The notes under the pieces: generated by a model
The model's database searches: none
What the model was told of the DNA's origin: nothing
Seen by the model: only the letters and a program-made list of their open reading frames with translations
Translations under genes and position numbers: made by a program
NCBI GenBank assembly: GCA_037102815.1
Contig: BTPP01000003.1
Location: forward strand, 868,001 to 932,000
Reading direction: 5' to 3'
Length of the DNA: 64,000 nt
Source: Neurospora intermedia
Lineage: Eukaryota > Ascomycota > Sordariomycetes > Sordariales > Sordariaceae
In this document: in pieces, positions 1 through 12,500 of the stretch
Numbering within the stretch: position 1 is the stretch's first letter
How the letters are laid out: each line of letters opens with the position of its first letter

Positions 1-1070
1 CCTTCCTCTCGATTATAGAATCCGGGATGAGGATTCTTGAAGAATCCGTTACCTCTGCCCATGGTTAAGGGACACTACACAGGTGATATCTCCCAGGTGG
101 GGGGCTGGATGCCCCCAGATATTATTTCTCAGTATACTCAGGTCTCCCGATGAACCTCGCCCCAAAAGGTCGTCTTCCTGGCGAAAATACCTCGCTGGGG
201 TGTGAGAGATGTTCAGAGGTTTAGTCGCAGTGATTCAGAGAGCAGAATATAGCGATGTTTGAATGTAGCTAAGATGGCCCATCTTTCGTTCCCGGTAGCC
301 TGAAACGATCAATCAAAGGTTGTCGGGATGAGCTGAGGTCACGGTGACGCTACTGAAAGATCGGCTGGCATGTGCATATGAGCCGCATCAAAGAGCAACC
401 TCTTCGCTTTTCTGGCCAGTTAGCTGTCAGGTAGGTACGGGCGTAGCTCACGCAGAGTGGTTGGTGTTAGCGGTTGCTTTGCACTAACAGGTCTATCCGC
501 GCTCATAAGCTCCCGCCGCAGGATAAAGTACCTCTGTGTACAGTGCAGGGGCACGTGTGCCTGTTAGAGCTGACGGAAATCAGGGGCAAGCCCCACCGTT
601 CCCGTCTTCCAGCTGATGTTTCTCCTTTGATCTAGATGAGACCTTTGACAGTAAACTGTATATGCCCGATGGAAATCTCCCACGATCATCATCTGCAAGA
701 ATGCACTGGCGTAGGGAGGCATTATGATCCAGGAAATTATCTTTTAGCAAATACTTCTATGATATAATACAGTATGATCAACCCTTAAATAAACCGAAAG
801 CTCCGCGTAGAGTGAGACGCAAGGTAGAATAACGTAGATAGAACAAGATGATAGAATAACGGGATCTTGGGTATAGTAACAAAGGTGATGTAAGCGTGAA
901 GAAAGAAGGTGGAACAAAATGGAGCGCGTTTGAGTTCCAGCGGAGATGCCTGTGGACGAGAATGGAAATGACATCCCTCCAGTCCAACATCAGATAAGAC
1001 GAATCTGGAAAAGACATGAAGGGGGACTTTGTAGGAAACGGAGACCGTCGACAAGGTCCAATCATCAGCC
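1..1070. other. Left-edge intergenic region, 3' of the ELMO gene
   Basis: No gene is recognised here. The open frames present are short, overlap one another on both strands and match nothing I know. The right part should contain the 3' UTR of the minus-strand ELMO gene, which stops at 1071. A 5' partial gene entering from the left edge cannot be excluded, but nothing supports one. Confidence 0.5.
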
Positions 1071-3386
1071 TCAGATCTCATAGTAATAATCCTCATCCAG
1101 CCCCTCCCGACTAGGCACCTGACCACCGCCCGGGACCGGTCCATTATCCACCGCCTCAGCCCTAACATTGAGAAGACGTATTTTGAGGCCGTACTCGCTG
1201 ACCAGCGTGACGAGCTTGTTGGTCTCGGCCGTAATGGGCGCCTGGTTGAGGAGCATAAGCAGACCATCGAGCCACTCCGATGCCAAACTGTGGTTGAGGG
1301 GATGGAGCGTCAGGATCGGCTGCTCCTTGGTCTTGCCTGCCACGGCAAGGCCGGCCAGCTCTGGTGCGACATTCTCGGAAAGGCTGTAGATGGTGATCTT
1401 CGTTGTCGATTTAGTCGCTGCGGACGCGGAATTGGCGTCCTTGGTGAGACTCGTTAAGCTTGACGACGCCTGGTTTCCGTTCTCTCCTGCTGCTGCGGCA
1501 TCATCCGCATTGGAGACGTTCGATACCACCGAGCTGGTGGAGAGCAAATCAATCTTCTCCGTCAAGGCTTCTAGTCCAGGATCGTGTGCTGTCTGTTCGG
1601 GAAAGTCGGCGTAATGAAGATATCGCCTGTTGTGCGAAAGCTTTGCGAAACGCCAAGGCTGGTACAGTCGGCTACCCTTTTCTTGGCCGGGTTTGAGGCT
1701 TTCTGACCTAGAGTGTTCTGATCGATGTGGCTGAGGCTTGGAGAACCACGAACCTTGCAAAAGACAACGAATACGCTGCTCTTTGACGAACTGCAGTGCT
1801 TCGTGCTTAAGTTCTTCACGAACCTGGAAGAGATGGGAACCCCATTGATCCTCGAATGTGAGCTCTAGCAGATCCATCTGCAGCTCTCGTAGCCTTCCGG
1901 AATCATACTCATGCAGTTCGTCTTCAACCTCCAGCACGTCCTTGTTCCTGCTGGCTTGCCCAACCACTTGATCGATCAAGATCCGGACGAGCTCTGCTAC
2001 CTTGTCGAAATCATATCGAGTCGCCCCAGTCGCCTTCCACATCCGGAAGAAGGCATGCAGTCCCGCGGTGTGCAGTCGTGACCACTGAAGCAATAGTGGG
2101 CGGAAGAGTTTGTCATGGGCTTTGCCGCCTCCGTCGATAAGCTGGTAGTAGCCGCCGTTTCTGATATCGTCCAGATCGCTTTTCTCAATCTCGAAGTGCT
2201 CATACAATATCATCGTCACGGCCAAACTAGCCCGCGCCACGGGGCATCGTTCGTTGAGTGGCCTGCTGGACTGCTCGAGCAGCAACTTCTGGAAGCCATC
2301 CTCGTTTTTGCGCACGTAGTCTGTCAGGTCCATCATGCCTAGGAAGCCGGCCACTTCGAACTCGGATGCGGGTGATTCTGTTTCGAAGCCTAATCTCCTC
2401 CATTTCTCGGGGTTATGTCGTCGGCTTGATTTCCTCCCTGCTGCAGGCTCACCGCCGGTTTCCTTTTCTCCCTCTTCCCTGGCCACAACTGTCGCGGCCG
2501 TTGATGGTCTTCCTGTGGGGGACAAGGTCGTCAAGCCTCCGTTAGTCTGCCGTCTTTCCGGTGCGCTCGCAAGATGTAAACCCTTCAGCGCTCTCCTGTG
2601 CTCTGGCCGCTCCAAGTCCACCCGGACCGCCCTCCATTTCTGAAGCAGGATCTTTGTGAGTGTCTGAAATTCGAGTAACGAGTGCGCGAGGTCCTGCAAC
2701 GACGAACTTTGCATGAGATTGTACACTGCCTTGATCAGTCCCAGATCCTGAAGCTTCTTGATAAATTTGGACCACTCCTCGCCAGGAGGCACTGTCCCCT
2801 TTGTGCTTGACACGAGCAAGGTAGGCCCACTGTCGTTGGATACCGCATCCCGTATGAGCGCGTTGATCAGCATCAAGGCATTGGCGCAGAGGGCGTGGTC
2901 TGCCGATTGCAACTGCATGATGACCAGTTCGAAGAATTGCGGATACACCGCGACCGCAGGCTTGAGCGCCCTGAAACCAAAGGTGCCTGGCGTACGTGGC
3001 GTGCCCCCGCGGGCCGTCGATTGCGAATGGCTGACAAGGCCGACCAAGATGGACATGGCGCCCCGTAAAATATTGACGAGCGGGTTGGTAACAATAAGCT
3101 CGACCACACGCTCGACAAGCTCTCCCGCATTGGGACCCTCAAAGATATCCCAGCCCATGTCCACTTCGAGCAGTCGACTCAAGCTTTGTAACGAATATGC
3201 CAGTGTGTTTCCGCCAGTGGTCATTATGAGGCGGCGTAGAACGACGAGGCCGCCCGAGGCGATGAAGACATCGGCGAAAGCTGGGTCGTTGATGGACGAC
3301 TGGAGTTTGAACACTGCCATCTTGCGCGCCGCATCCTCGTCACTAGCGAGGCGCGAGAGCAGCGCCGGTATATCGGCCTGATCCAT
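1071..3386 (-). CDS. ELMO/CED-12 domain protein
   Basis: This is a single-exon gene of 771 aa. The frame opens with a TTG three codons upstream, so I start at the first ATG (3384-3386, MDQADIPALL). The N-terminal ~260 residues are helical and armadillo-like, with leucine-rich repeats of the DUF3361/ELMO-ARM kind. A low-complexity linker follows (~265-325). The ELMO domain covers roughly 327-490 and opens with the family's W-x-x-L-G-F pattern (KWRRLGFETESP). The C-terminal third (~545-715) has the pattern of the ELMO PH domain, including NHSLASEWLDGL. The tail carries a PVPGGG segment and ends DYYYEI. In animals ELMO proteins pair with DOCK exchange factors to activate Rac at the membrane; a similar Rho/Rac scaffold role is inferred here. 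A CTAG just before the ATG could be an acceptor, so a small upstream exon is possible. Family assignment is firm and function is by analogy. Confidence 0.85.
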   Translation of the reverse strand: MDQADIPALLSRLASDEDAARKMAVFKLQSSINDPAFADVFIASGGLVVLRRLIMTTGGNTLAYSLQSLSRLLEVDMGWDIFEGPNAGELVERVVELIVTNPLVNILRGAMSILVGLVSHSQSTARGGTPRTPGTFGFRALKPAVAVYPQFFELVIMQLQSADHALCANALMLINALIRDAVSNDSGPTLLVSSTKGTVPPGEEWSKFIKKLQDLGLIKAVYNLMQSSSLQDLAHSLLEFQTLTKILLQKWRAVRVDLERPEHRRALKGLHLASAPERRQTNGGLTTLSPTGRPSTAATVVAREEGEKETGGEPAAGRKSSRRHNPEKWRRLGFETESPASEFEVAGFLGMMDLTDYVRKNEDGFQKLLLEQSSRPLNERCPVARASLAVTMILYEHFEIEKSDLDDIRNGGYYQLIDGGGKAHDKLFRPLLLQWSRLHTAGLHAFFRMWKATGATRYDFDKVAELVRILIDQVVGQASRNKDVLEVEDELHEYDSGRLRELQMDLLELTFEDQWGSHLFQVREELKHEALQFVKEQRIRCLLQGSWFSKPQPHRSEHSRSESLKPGQEKGSRLYQPWRFAKLSHNRRYLHYADFPEQTAHDPGLEALTEKIDLLSTSSVVSNVSNADDAAAAGENGNQASSSLTSLTKDANSASAATKSTTKITIYSLSENVAPELAGLAVAGKTKEQPILTLHPLNHSLASEWLDGLLMLLNQAPITAETNKLVTLVSEYGLKIRLLNVRAEAVDNGPVPGGGQVPSREGLDEDYYYEI

Positions 3387-4852
3387 CCTAGGCAATACAG
3401 GTTATCTGATATCGGCGGTAACCGCGAATGGTTCAGTGCAGGTGGTTGGCGTTTGTGTCAATTGCGATCGGCTTTACGATGTCGTAGAACACTGGGACGT
3501 TGGGAATAGTACTCGAGGGCTTCGATGCCGATGCTGTGAGTCGTGGTGGTGCCGTTTCTCGATCCGTACAAAAACAGAGGTGATAGACAGGGCGCGACGT
3601 GCCAGGCTCTGATCCAAATGTTAGAAGAGGGCAAAGTCATGAAGAGGTCATGTTTACCGGACTGGGATGAAGCTCCAGTTCTTCTGGAACACTTTCACAA
3701 TCCAACTGGAACTGGAGTCTTGAGGTTGCTGGTTGCGATGTTGGCTGGGAATGGCCTTTGCCGCTCGGGATTGTCCAGGACGTTACAGCGGAGTGCCCCT
3801 GTGGGTCGGGTGGGTGATCGGTAATGCCTGGGAGCCACTTCTGCAAGGGGCGCTAAGGAACTGCACCCTTTTAGGGGAGACCCCTCCTGCGGGACGGGAG
3901 CATGTGGATCGACCACCAACCACGGCAACTTCCCTTGGGTTGGAAGCAACCTACCATGTCACCTACCCTGTCACCCCCTGAAGAAGACGGGACTAAACAC
4001 TAACAGCGACATGGCACCGCTTGGCATTTCCATTAGGTTTCTTATACATTTCGTCTGTTTAGCGTTGATTAAACGTCGAAAAGGACAATAAACCGGACCG
4101 AGACAACCAGAAACAAAACATAATTGTGGGATGAAAGAAACTTTTGACATCTTTTTTTACTTCCCAATTCCTTCCTGCCTCCATCTATCCTGTCCATACG
4201 CTTGCCGTTTGCATCATATGCTCCAGACGCAATTTCCGCAAGAACTAGCGTCACAAAACCCACGTGTGATTTGGCGGCAAACGGTACTTCCTCCCAGACC
4301 CGGCTGGCCGCTAAGATCTCTCTTCAGACGAAGCGTTGTAAGTGGAAGTACCGCCGGACCGCAATCAGATTTCAGACTTGGTAAAGCAGCCGCAATTCTC
4401 GAGAATAAATGCTGTAAATTGGTATTTTGACGTTTTGCAGAGGACGGAGAGATGCTTCTACGACGTTGAAATCCCTGGTCATTGTCGAAACTCTACAAAT
4501 GGTTGCCAGTGACTCTCTCTCCAAGGCCAATAAGGACTATCAAATAGGTTGCCTTTTATCCTGCCCCTGTTCTTCCCTCAAAAAAGAACCGAGCTAACAA
4601 ACCAACCAGTAGTGATTTGTATTGTATGTTATCAAAGACAGTCAGAAGTCCTTGATTCTGAGGTCGTAGAATGTATACATCGTCAAGGCAGATTGTACTG
4701 CAAAAAAGGTATCAATTGCTGGTCAAAGTATCCTACGTTACTCGATACGCCTTAATTATCCCCAATCATCCCTTCAGACCTAGCCAAACTAAGCCAACCG
4801 TATAATCAACGTGAACTCCTTCCAAACGACACAAGAGACGTACAAAACCAGA
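3387..4852. other. Intergenic: ELMO upstream region and tricalbin 3' flank
   Basis: These 1.47 kb contain no supported gene. The left half is the promoter side of the minus-strand ELMO gene. The right half, more A/T-rich, is the 3' flank of the minus-strand tricalbin gene. Short open frames here have no recognisable content. Confidence 0.55.
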
Positions 4853-7800
4853 TCAAGGACCATCGCGGCTAGGGGATCGAGCACCCTTGCTCAGGAAGCT
4901 CCTCCTCATACTAGAAGACTTGGGGCTCTGGTCGGGGCTAAGTGCGCTGGATGCGTCCTGGGCACTCTCAGACGGAGCGAACCCGCTCTTGATGTACACT
5001 GTTCCGCTTCCAACCTTTAGCGCCTTTTCCTGTCCGGAGTTTGATTCGTCAACGAAGTAGACGCTCTCGCCCAAGTGATCATCGCTTCCAAAGGTGTGAT
5101 GCTCCTTCGCCTCAATCTTGAACTGCGAGTCAGGCGTGCACTGAATATTGAAGGTTTCGTCGAATTTGACAGTGCCGCTCGAAGACTTGCGATGCTTAGT
5201 CTTGCCAACCGCCTTTGACTTCCCATCCTTCATTTGTGTAATCGTGACGTACACATCTGTTGAAGGAGGATATCCAGAAGCAGACACGACCGTAAAAGAA
5301 GCCGTTCCAGATGATGCTCCAGGTAACATGGCGCTACGAACAGAGGATGCACCCACACTCCTTGTCCGTGCATGACGGAGCTCGTTGGTCGATGGGCCAT
5401 CATCTTCGGTGATAACTGCCGATCGCTTCAGGCCCGAAGCAGCCTCTGGCGCATTAGTGACGATAGTAGGAAGCTCGACCGAACTACTGGTCATGCTATC
5501 CGAATCATCATCCCTCTTGGTGTGACTGCGGAAGCCACGCTTGATAAAGGACGCGCCCTTGCCAACACCGTGCCCAACGGCACCAGCAACCGCGGCGCCA
5601 CCCTTTAGAGGAACGCCTGCGACACCTGTAACGATTTTCCCGGGAACGGAAAATGTACCAACCAGTGTTGACGTTCCTTGTCTGGTTCTGGTGACATAGT
5701 CGGGGCGGAAAAGGAGGCGAAGGCGGAGCACGCCCGACTTGCCATCGAGAGTAAGCCGTACTTCTTGTGCTCTAAAGGGCTCGAGCTGACCGAGGTTGAT
5801 GTCCGCCGCACCGAGGAAGTCGGGCTTATCGGCAAAGTCCCAATCCCACACAGTAGCCTTGAAGGAAGCTGCGGTACGACTTGGAACTGGCACTTCGAAG
5901 AACTCGTTCCAGGTGGGATTCAATGTCTTCTTCACGGTCTTGGACTTAAACACCTCCTGGCCGTTGAAATCGAACTTGACATAAGGGTCGCTCTTGCCGT
6001 TGGAGTCGGCGGACGGAAGGTTCTGGGCATCCAGGACATCGACACGAAGATGGCCCATGTTGTTGATACTCTCACTGGGGTCGAGCTGCATCCGGACTGG
6101 AACGTACTTAAGGCTAACCTTGATCGAGTAGACCTTGCCATCCTCGTTCTTGAGTTTCAGGGTGGTTGGGTTGTTCTGTGATGTGACTGTTAGCCATGGT
6201 CTGAAATATTTGCATTTACCCACTTGCGATGAGACTTACGAGACATTGTTTGAGTGTATCGAGGGTGTTTCCTGACAGACGAGCAAGCGTGTTCTCCTTG
6301 CCACCTTCCTCCTGCTTTTCGGACCGCTCGTTGATCTTGATTGTCAACTTCGAGAATTCTAGCTCACGAATAAAGCAATCGCCAATCTCATCAAAGGTGT
6401 GAGTCTTCGTCCTTGAAGTCGAGGAGACATAAGACGGGAAAGCATAATCATCAACGCAGACCTCAACGCGGCACTGGCTCTTCGGGAGTTCTGCCTCCAT
6501 GAGCTTGAAAATAACCAGACCGGATTCATACTGCAGCAGTTCCTGTGGGTTGAGGTGAAGCTTGGGCGGCTCCTTCTCATCCCTGGATTTCCTCGAAGGC
6601 GCGATAGAAGTGGGAGTGACCGGCGTCTTGGGTGTAATAGGCCTCGAAGTTCCGCCATTCTCTGGCTTGATGCTGTTGGTTCTCTCCAGAGTGGAGGAGA
6701 ACTGGCCAGCATCGGAGGATCTCGGAACATCCAAGGACTGCTTAGGCTCAGACGACTGGTCGCTTTGTTCCTCCTTTTCATCGTCCTCTGGGTCAGCAAC
6801 GTTGAGGCAAGGGTAGAAGGCAACCGTGTAGGAGAGAACACCCTTGGCAACGCCCTTTCCGTGCATGCGTAGACCATCTTGGTGAAGTTCCTTCTTCTCG
6901 TGAACCAACCATTCACCAGTCTCGGGGTCCTTGTGCATGTAATCACCGGCGAAGATCTCGGTAAGGCCTAGACTCCTGTCTCTGCCCATGTTCTCGGCAT
7001 CCATAACGTCGAGCTGGAGACGCTCCTTCGCAGAATGAACAGGAATGTAGAGAACTTCGTCAAAGTCGGGGTTGAGATTATTCTTGTGAGTGACAGTGCG
7101 ACCACGTTCAATACCAGAGAGCAGAACTCGAACATATGGATCAGACTTGCCGAGCGCTTCCACGTTGCGTAAGGACCTGGCATTGATGAAGTGCAAGCGC
7201 AAGACACCGGCAGGCGTGCTGTAGCCTCCAGTGCCTGCAGCAGCGCCAGAAATGGCAACCGGCCTCCACTGGGCCATCATCTTCACCCGACCAGTCTTGG
7301 CACCAGCGAGGTTGTACCAGTCCTGGCCCTTGGCCATGAGCTCGAGCATATCATCTAGCTTGATCTGGTATGTGCCCAGAAGTTGATCTCCGGCAATATC
7401 GCGATCATCCTTCAGGGCAACACCAAGCTTAGCGTTCTTGCGGTCCGTAATCAAAATTTCCTTGGAGCCGTTAGGCCAGATAGGTTGGTTTGTGCGCTTC
7501 ATCGTCTTCGTCTTGTGCACCTCCTTGCCGTTGAGTAGAAGGATTCCGTAGGGGTTGAGCTGGCCAACCATGCTCTTTGATGCGTCCAGTTCCTTGGCTT
7601 GTTCAACAGTGAAGCTCAGAATACCAGTGTTTGACTCTGGGGGAGGCTCCACAGTGCCATCGGAAAGCTTAGTCTCCTCGAGCACGGGGAAGAAACGGAT
7701 ATCACAGGACACAACGCCACGAGCCTTGCCATCGTACTTAAGCTCGAGTCTCTCGTTCTCAAATTCGTTGATCTCTTCCAGATTCTCAAGAGGGAAGGAA

Positions 7801-9518
7801 GCGGTACCAAGTTTCTTGTCTTTTCTGATCTCATTGAAGTCGAAAACATCAATGTCGAGGGAGTCATTGAAAGAGGAGATAATGATATAATGCGTTTCGT
7901 TCCAGCGAGGATTGTCGTTCTCCTTGATGACCTTGGTTTGCGCAAGAGGCTGCCTCTTGCTGAGAGAAAGGCTAGCATAGGGATCGGGGGTTCCAGAAAA
8001 CTTGTCGGGGTTCTTGAGGCCTTGCGCACCATGCAAAGTGATAGCAACCACACCAATGGCTCTGTCGACGGGTGTGCCAGCGAGCATCTTTGCAACCTCG
8101 ATAGGGAAGACATTGGGCGCATACATCATTGGTGCCAACGTAGCGTGAATCATCTCCTGAATGAAACTCTCAAGGCCGGGGATGAAGTTGATGTCAAAAC
8201 CAAAGGTCTCGCCTCCGAGAGGCTTGCAAACGTAATCGATCTTGGGTCTCTCCAGGAAGCACATCTCCACCTTTTCAATGTGAGGGAACGCCATCTGGAA
8301 CTTGATTTTGAGGCGCATCAAACCAGAGAAGGACATATCCTCAACGATAACATCGAGACCCTTGCTAATCATGGCTTTTCCAACTCGGATCTCCAGGACA
8401 ACCTTGGGGTTAACCTTGTTCTGAAGTTGGCGTGCAGTCATGTCGGCGGTATCATTGGGGGTGAAGCTGAACATCCAATCCATAATGACAACCTCATCTT
8501 CGGCTTTAGGATAGGTCTTGACGTGCTCCATACGAGGCGGTTTGGAGCCCAAAGTGAAGGTCTTCAACTTCAAGCTGTCGAGGAAAGCGGGGGTAGACAT
8601 GCTGAGAACCTGGTCGACAGAGTTGATGACGGTCTGAGCGAGGACGGGCTGATAGATGGGCCAGAACTTGACGAGGAATGAGTTAATCCATTCGACGGAT
8701 TCATTATCAGTCTCCAGTTTCTTGAGGCCTAGCTCCCGCGTGATATCGTCTCGGAAGTTTCGGCGCACCCGGCGAATCGAGGTTCTGTAATAAGTCGAGC
8801 AGCAAGCCATGATTATGAAGACCCAGGCAAGGCCGCCTCCCAACACTGCTACTAGCCAAGATGAGAGACAGGCAAAAACAATGACGGCCACGTTATGGTA
8901 CCATTCTGTGGAATCACACATTAGAAAGCGAGAATTTTTGAAAGGATACCACTTGAAGCTCGTACGTACCGCCAAAATAGTTTTCGGAGAGGTTAGATTC
9001 TACCCATGTTGCGTGGTCCAGCAGATCCTGTTCTTCTTCAGGTTCCTTGGGCCAGCCGAATCTTGGGGCCCAGCCGACCTTCTTGATCAAATCGGCCTCA
9101 ATTTGTTCAGGGGTACGGCCATCCTCAATGACATTTCCATCGGCAGTGGTTGGGAGATCTAGGGCGCCGGCCTTTGAGGGTGGGGGGAGATCGATATCGG
9201 CCTTGGTTCCATCATCGAGATCGGAAGCAATAGCTAATCCTTTCGGTCGCCGAAGGCCATCTGGGATTGCCTGCAACGGTGTCAGGTCGGAGCAGCAGTG
9301 ATGTTGCTTGAGGGCTGGGAACGTACCTCTCTGGCTTGTGCTGCCTTCTCCGCCGCGCTAGCGTTAGGGTCGAAGGTGAAGGCAGTGATGCCAAGCTGCT
9401 GGCTCTCGTCAACGATCTTCTTCTCGGCGTTTTCGGCCGTGACACTGCTGTTGGGATCCTGTGCAGCTTCAATTGCGCCCTGCTGCTTCAGCTCCTCTGC
9501 TGATTGCTGCGTTGCCAT
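4853..9518 (-). CDS. Tricalbin: SMP and multi-C2 domain ER-plasma membrane tether
   Basis: Four exons deduced: 9518-9327, 9270-8970, 8905-6240 and 6175-4853. The introns are 56, 64 and 64 bp with GT..AG ends, and the joined frame gives 1493 aa. The start is the ATG at 9516-9518 (MATQQSAEEL). After an acidic cytosolic N-terminus, a hydrophobic hairpin at ~170-200 anchors the protein in the ER membrane. The SMP lipid-transfer domain (~232-440) opens with ESVEWINSFLVKFWPIYQP, typical of tricalbins. C2 domains start near 447, 590, 730 and 980 (the last degenerate), with another near 1094 (GHLRVDVLDAQNL, with DSNGKSDPY calcium-loop residues). A further C2-like segment lies near 1340. Yeast Tcb1/2/3 tether cortical ER to the plasma membrane; the length and single hairpin fit Tcb1/Tcb3. 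The C-terminal tail is serine-rich and basic. Which yeast paralogue it matches is not decided. Confidence 0.93.
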
Positions 9519-12500
9519 TGTGTCTGACAAGGAAGCCACGTCAGCAGCCGGACTTGTAGCGTCGCTGTCAACGTATTCGCTCGAAATTCGGTTTGTGTCG
9601 TGGATATATCTGAGCTATCGAAGAGGTGTTGTCGATATAAAGCTGGAAGTCCGGTCAGAAAGCGCAACGAACCGTGCTGTTCAGAACAGATGGCGTCACT
9701 GGTCGAGGGCGATTGGCGCTAGAGTAATCGAGTGGCTGCAGGTGCAGTGGCAGGGCAGCCAAAGTAATATTCAAATACTGGGACCTATTATAGGGTGTAG
9801 AGAGCGGGAGAATTCGCAGAAAGGTGTTGGTTAGAAGAGAGAGTGGGGGAGGGGAGGAAACAAGGAAACCGAACCGGTCTCCTTGGAAGGTGTTACAGCA
9901 AAGGTACACAGAAGTTGGACCTGTGCTTCCGTGAGTAACTGGATGTTTGGGAAAAGAACAGAACGGAGACGAGAGACCGGAGACGAAAGAGAGGGAATAA
10001 AAACAACCAACAATAAAAAAATAAAACACTAGCGGACGGAGTGACGAGACGGAATGCTTTTGAGGATGGAAGCCGCGCAGCCCCCCAGCTGGGAAATGGC
10101 TAAAAAGGGTCCCACGCAGCTCAAGTGTGGAGGTGTCCAAGCCTCTTTCAGCTTGCTGCTCGTGCTGGTGCAAGCTGCTATTGTTGCTCTCCACGGCCTC
10201 TCCACGCAGCCTCCCAACACTCCTATTGGTCACGTCCTGGCGTTCTGGAACTGGAGATGCCTGCCAGCTAGTAGAAACCTCAAGGGGCACCCGTTGACAT
10301 CCCGGGCGCTCTGTCGGCTACATCCACTAGTAGAGGTACCTACATACATACGTATGGTGAGATGGCCAAGTAAAACCCGTGGGCCAGGTCGCTGACGATC
10401 GCTGACCTCACAGTGCCCTATACAAAGCCACGAAGGGGCTTCGTTTGCCGACCTACCCTATGGCGGTTCGTGCTCGGTAATTGACGAAGGGGTTTTACTT
10501 TGGCTCGCAAGCACAGTACCACCTTCTAACGAAAGCTTCCATTCATGCGTTGCCTCACAATTCACACTGCTTCGAATCGACATGGAGATGTGGTAGCTAG
10601 CTACCCAGCCAATTGGGAAACGACGGATCGAACGCTAGTAGGGACACAGTACGTCAGAAGGTCGAGCTCCGCTCCCATCGAATGAATGGCGGTCCACAAG
10701 CAATGGTACCGAAGTGTGAGCTTAAGGTGTGATCCTTGGAAGCGGCCTGGACGGCGGGTTGCGGCTGGGGGGAAGAGTGCAACGCTCAAAATTTGGAGAT
10801 GCGCTCCAAGACTCCCAGCTTGTCTCGCTTGCGTGGCTTCATTGTCGTGCACCTAGCTAGAGCCTAGAGGTAGCCCAAGTGGCAATTAGCCCATATTATA
10901 TACTCTCATTTCTCCTCTAGAATCACCAATATCCACGAGGTATTTTACCGGCAGTTGTGCCAGCTAGGTAAAGCGTTATAATAATGAGGTCTTGGCATTA
11001 ATGGCCAAAATATGGGAGCTTGATGGCGGTGCTAACCCAAGAGCTTCCAGTCAGTGATGAAGATACCTACGTGCCCCGCAGATCCCAGTCCACTTGTTAT
11101 CGCCGCGCTTGCACTTGCCGGCTGAAATGTGCATGCTTTAGGCCGTGACTTGCTCCGAGTCAACAGGATCGCCAAAGCGATCACAGGGAACAGCGAAGCG
11201 CTGACAGGTCAGAGATGAAAGTTCGGCGGGCAAAAGGAAGAGAACAGAGATATAATGCGGACAAGTATGCTTTGTCGATTTCCACAAAAAGTGTGTGCTG
11301 CTCTAGCATCGTCCTCAAGATGCGTATGTCTGCTTCCGAGACCCCTTACCGGCCACAGAGTATCATCCGTAGGTATTACTGTGTACACCTCACCACTATC
11401 GAATCCTGACGCCCCGAATCTGACGCCGAGTTGATTCGGTCATCGCATCTACATCAAAGTTAATTTCAAGTACACGACCATGAAACCGCCGACAACCAGG
11501 GCTTTCCAGTCTCTCGATTTGCTTCTTCAAGCAGATCACGCTCGCACATCATCACAGTTTGAATTCTGATTTCTTCATTCCAGCGTGCGATAATCCACGG
11601 CCATCTAAGACCTTTACGCCTCAGGAGGCCACCGCATCGACAAATCGGCTGTTCACTAATAAACAGATCCCTGTCGCAAATCTCCCAACGCAGGGGTCTC
11701 GAAAGTGCCAGAGATAGACGAAGAATTCCCCTTTCTGGGTTGCCAACATGTGAACAAGGATAAAGCGACATCATCTCACCCAACGAAGGCCACCACTACA
11801 ACGAACCTCACGCGACAATTGACAAATTATCTCCGGGCCTATCACCCGACTTGATATGAAAACTTTGAGACTGGCCTGCAACCAAGGGTCTGGCCACACA
11901 AAGACCATTCAGCCATCGTTGGGACCGTCAAGATCGGTGTTGGCTGTCCGATAGCCAAAGTCCAAACAACTAGAACACGACAAAACCGGGACACCGTTAT
12001 GAAGAAAGATAATTGGACGACACCCTCATCTCTGGTAGGCCACGTTCACCTATTTACCAAGTTAAAAAACGCAGGGAAGATTCAGCCGTGATGCACAGAA
12101 ACGCAATCACTCCACGTGTGAGGTTGGACAAACGCTCACCAGTCGTTGCCCGCAACCGAGCCACGTCTCTTTAGTTTTCAGATTTCAACAGTACAATTTA
12201 CGCTCCCTGGATCAACAATCAGGCCTCGAGGATAACCGGAGATGGCAACTCCTTTTGGCTGACTGTCATTGAGCAACTCGTCTGGTTGAAACGGGAAAGC
12301 GATTCATTTCCCACTGAGACTTGAAACTTAACACCTACGTAGGTATGTTCTTGACCCAATGCACAGGTGTGTCGTTGTTACAATGTTTCGTGTCCGGATC
12401 TTGTGTCATACCCACGATCTCCTACCCGCACCCGACGATAACGGATCGAGTGCCGGGCTCCATATATTTTCGTCGGGGTTCATCGGCTTTCGGTTCGCTG

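Noticed and set aside
6176-6205. Alternative acceptor TTTCAG before tricalbin exon 4
   Set aside because: It would shift the frame away from the C2-domain sequence. The CACAG at 6176-6180 keeps frame.
9655-10290. 211-codon minus-strand open frame upstream of tricalbin
   Set aside because: It lies in the pyrimidine-rich leader and is Ser/Leu/Pro-rich, lacking any domain-like pattern.
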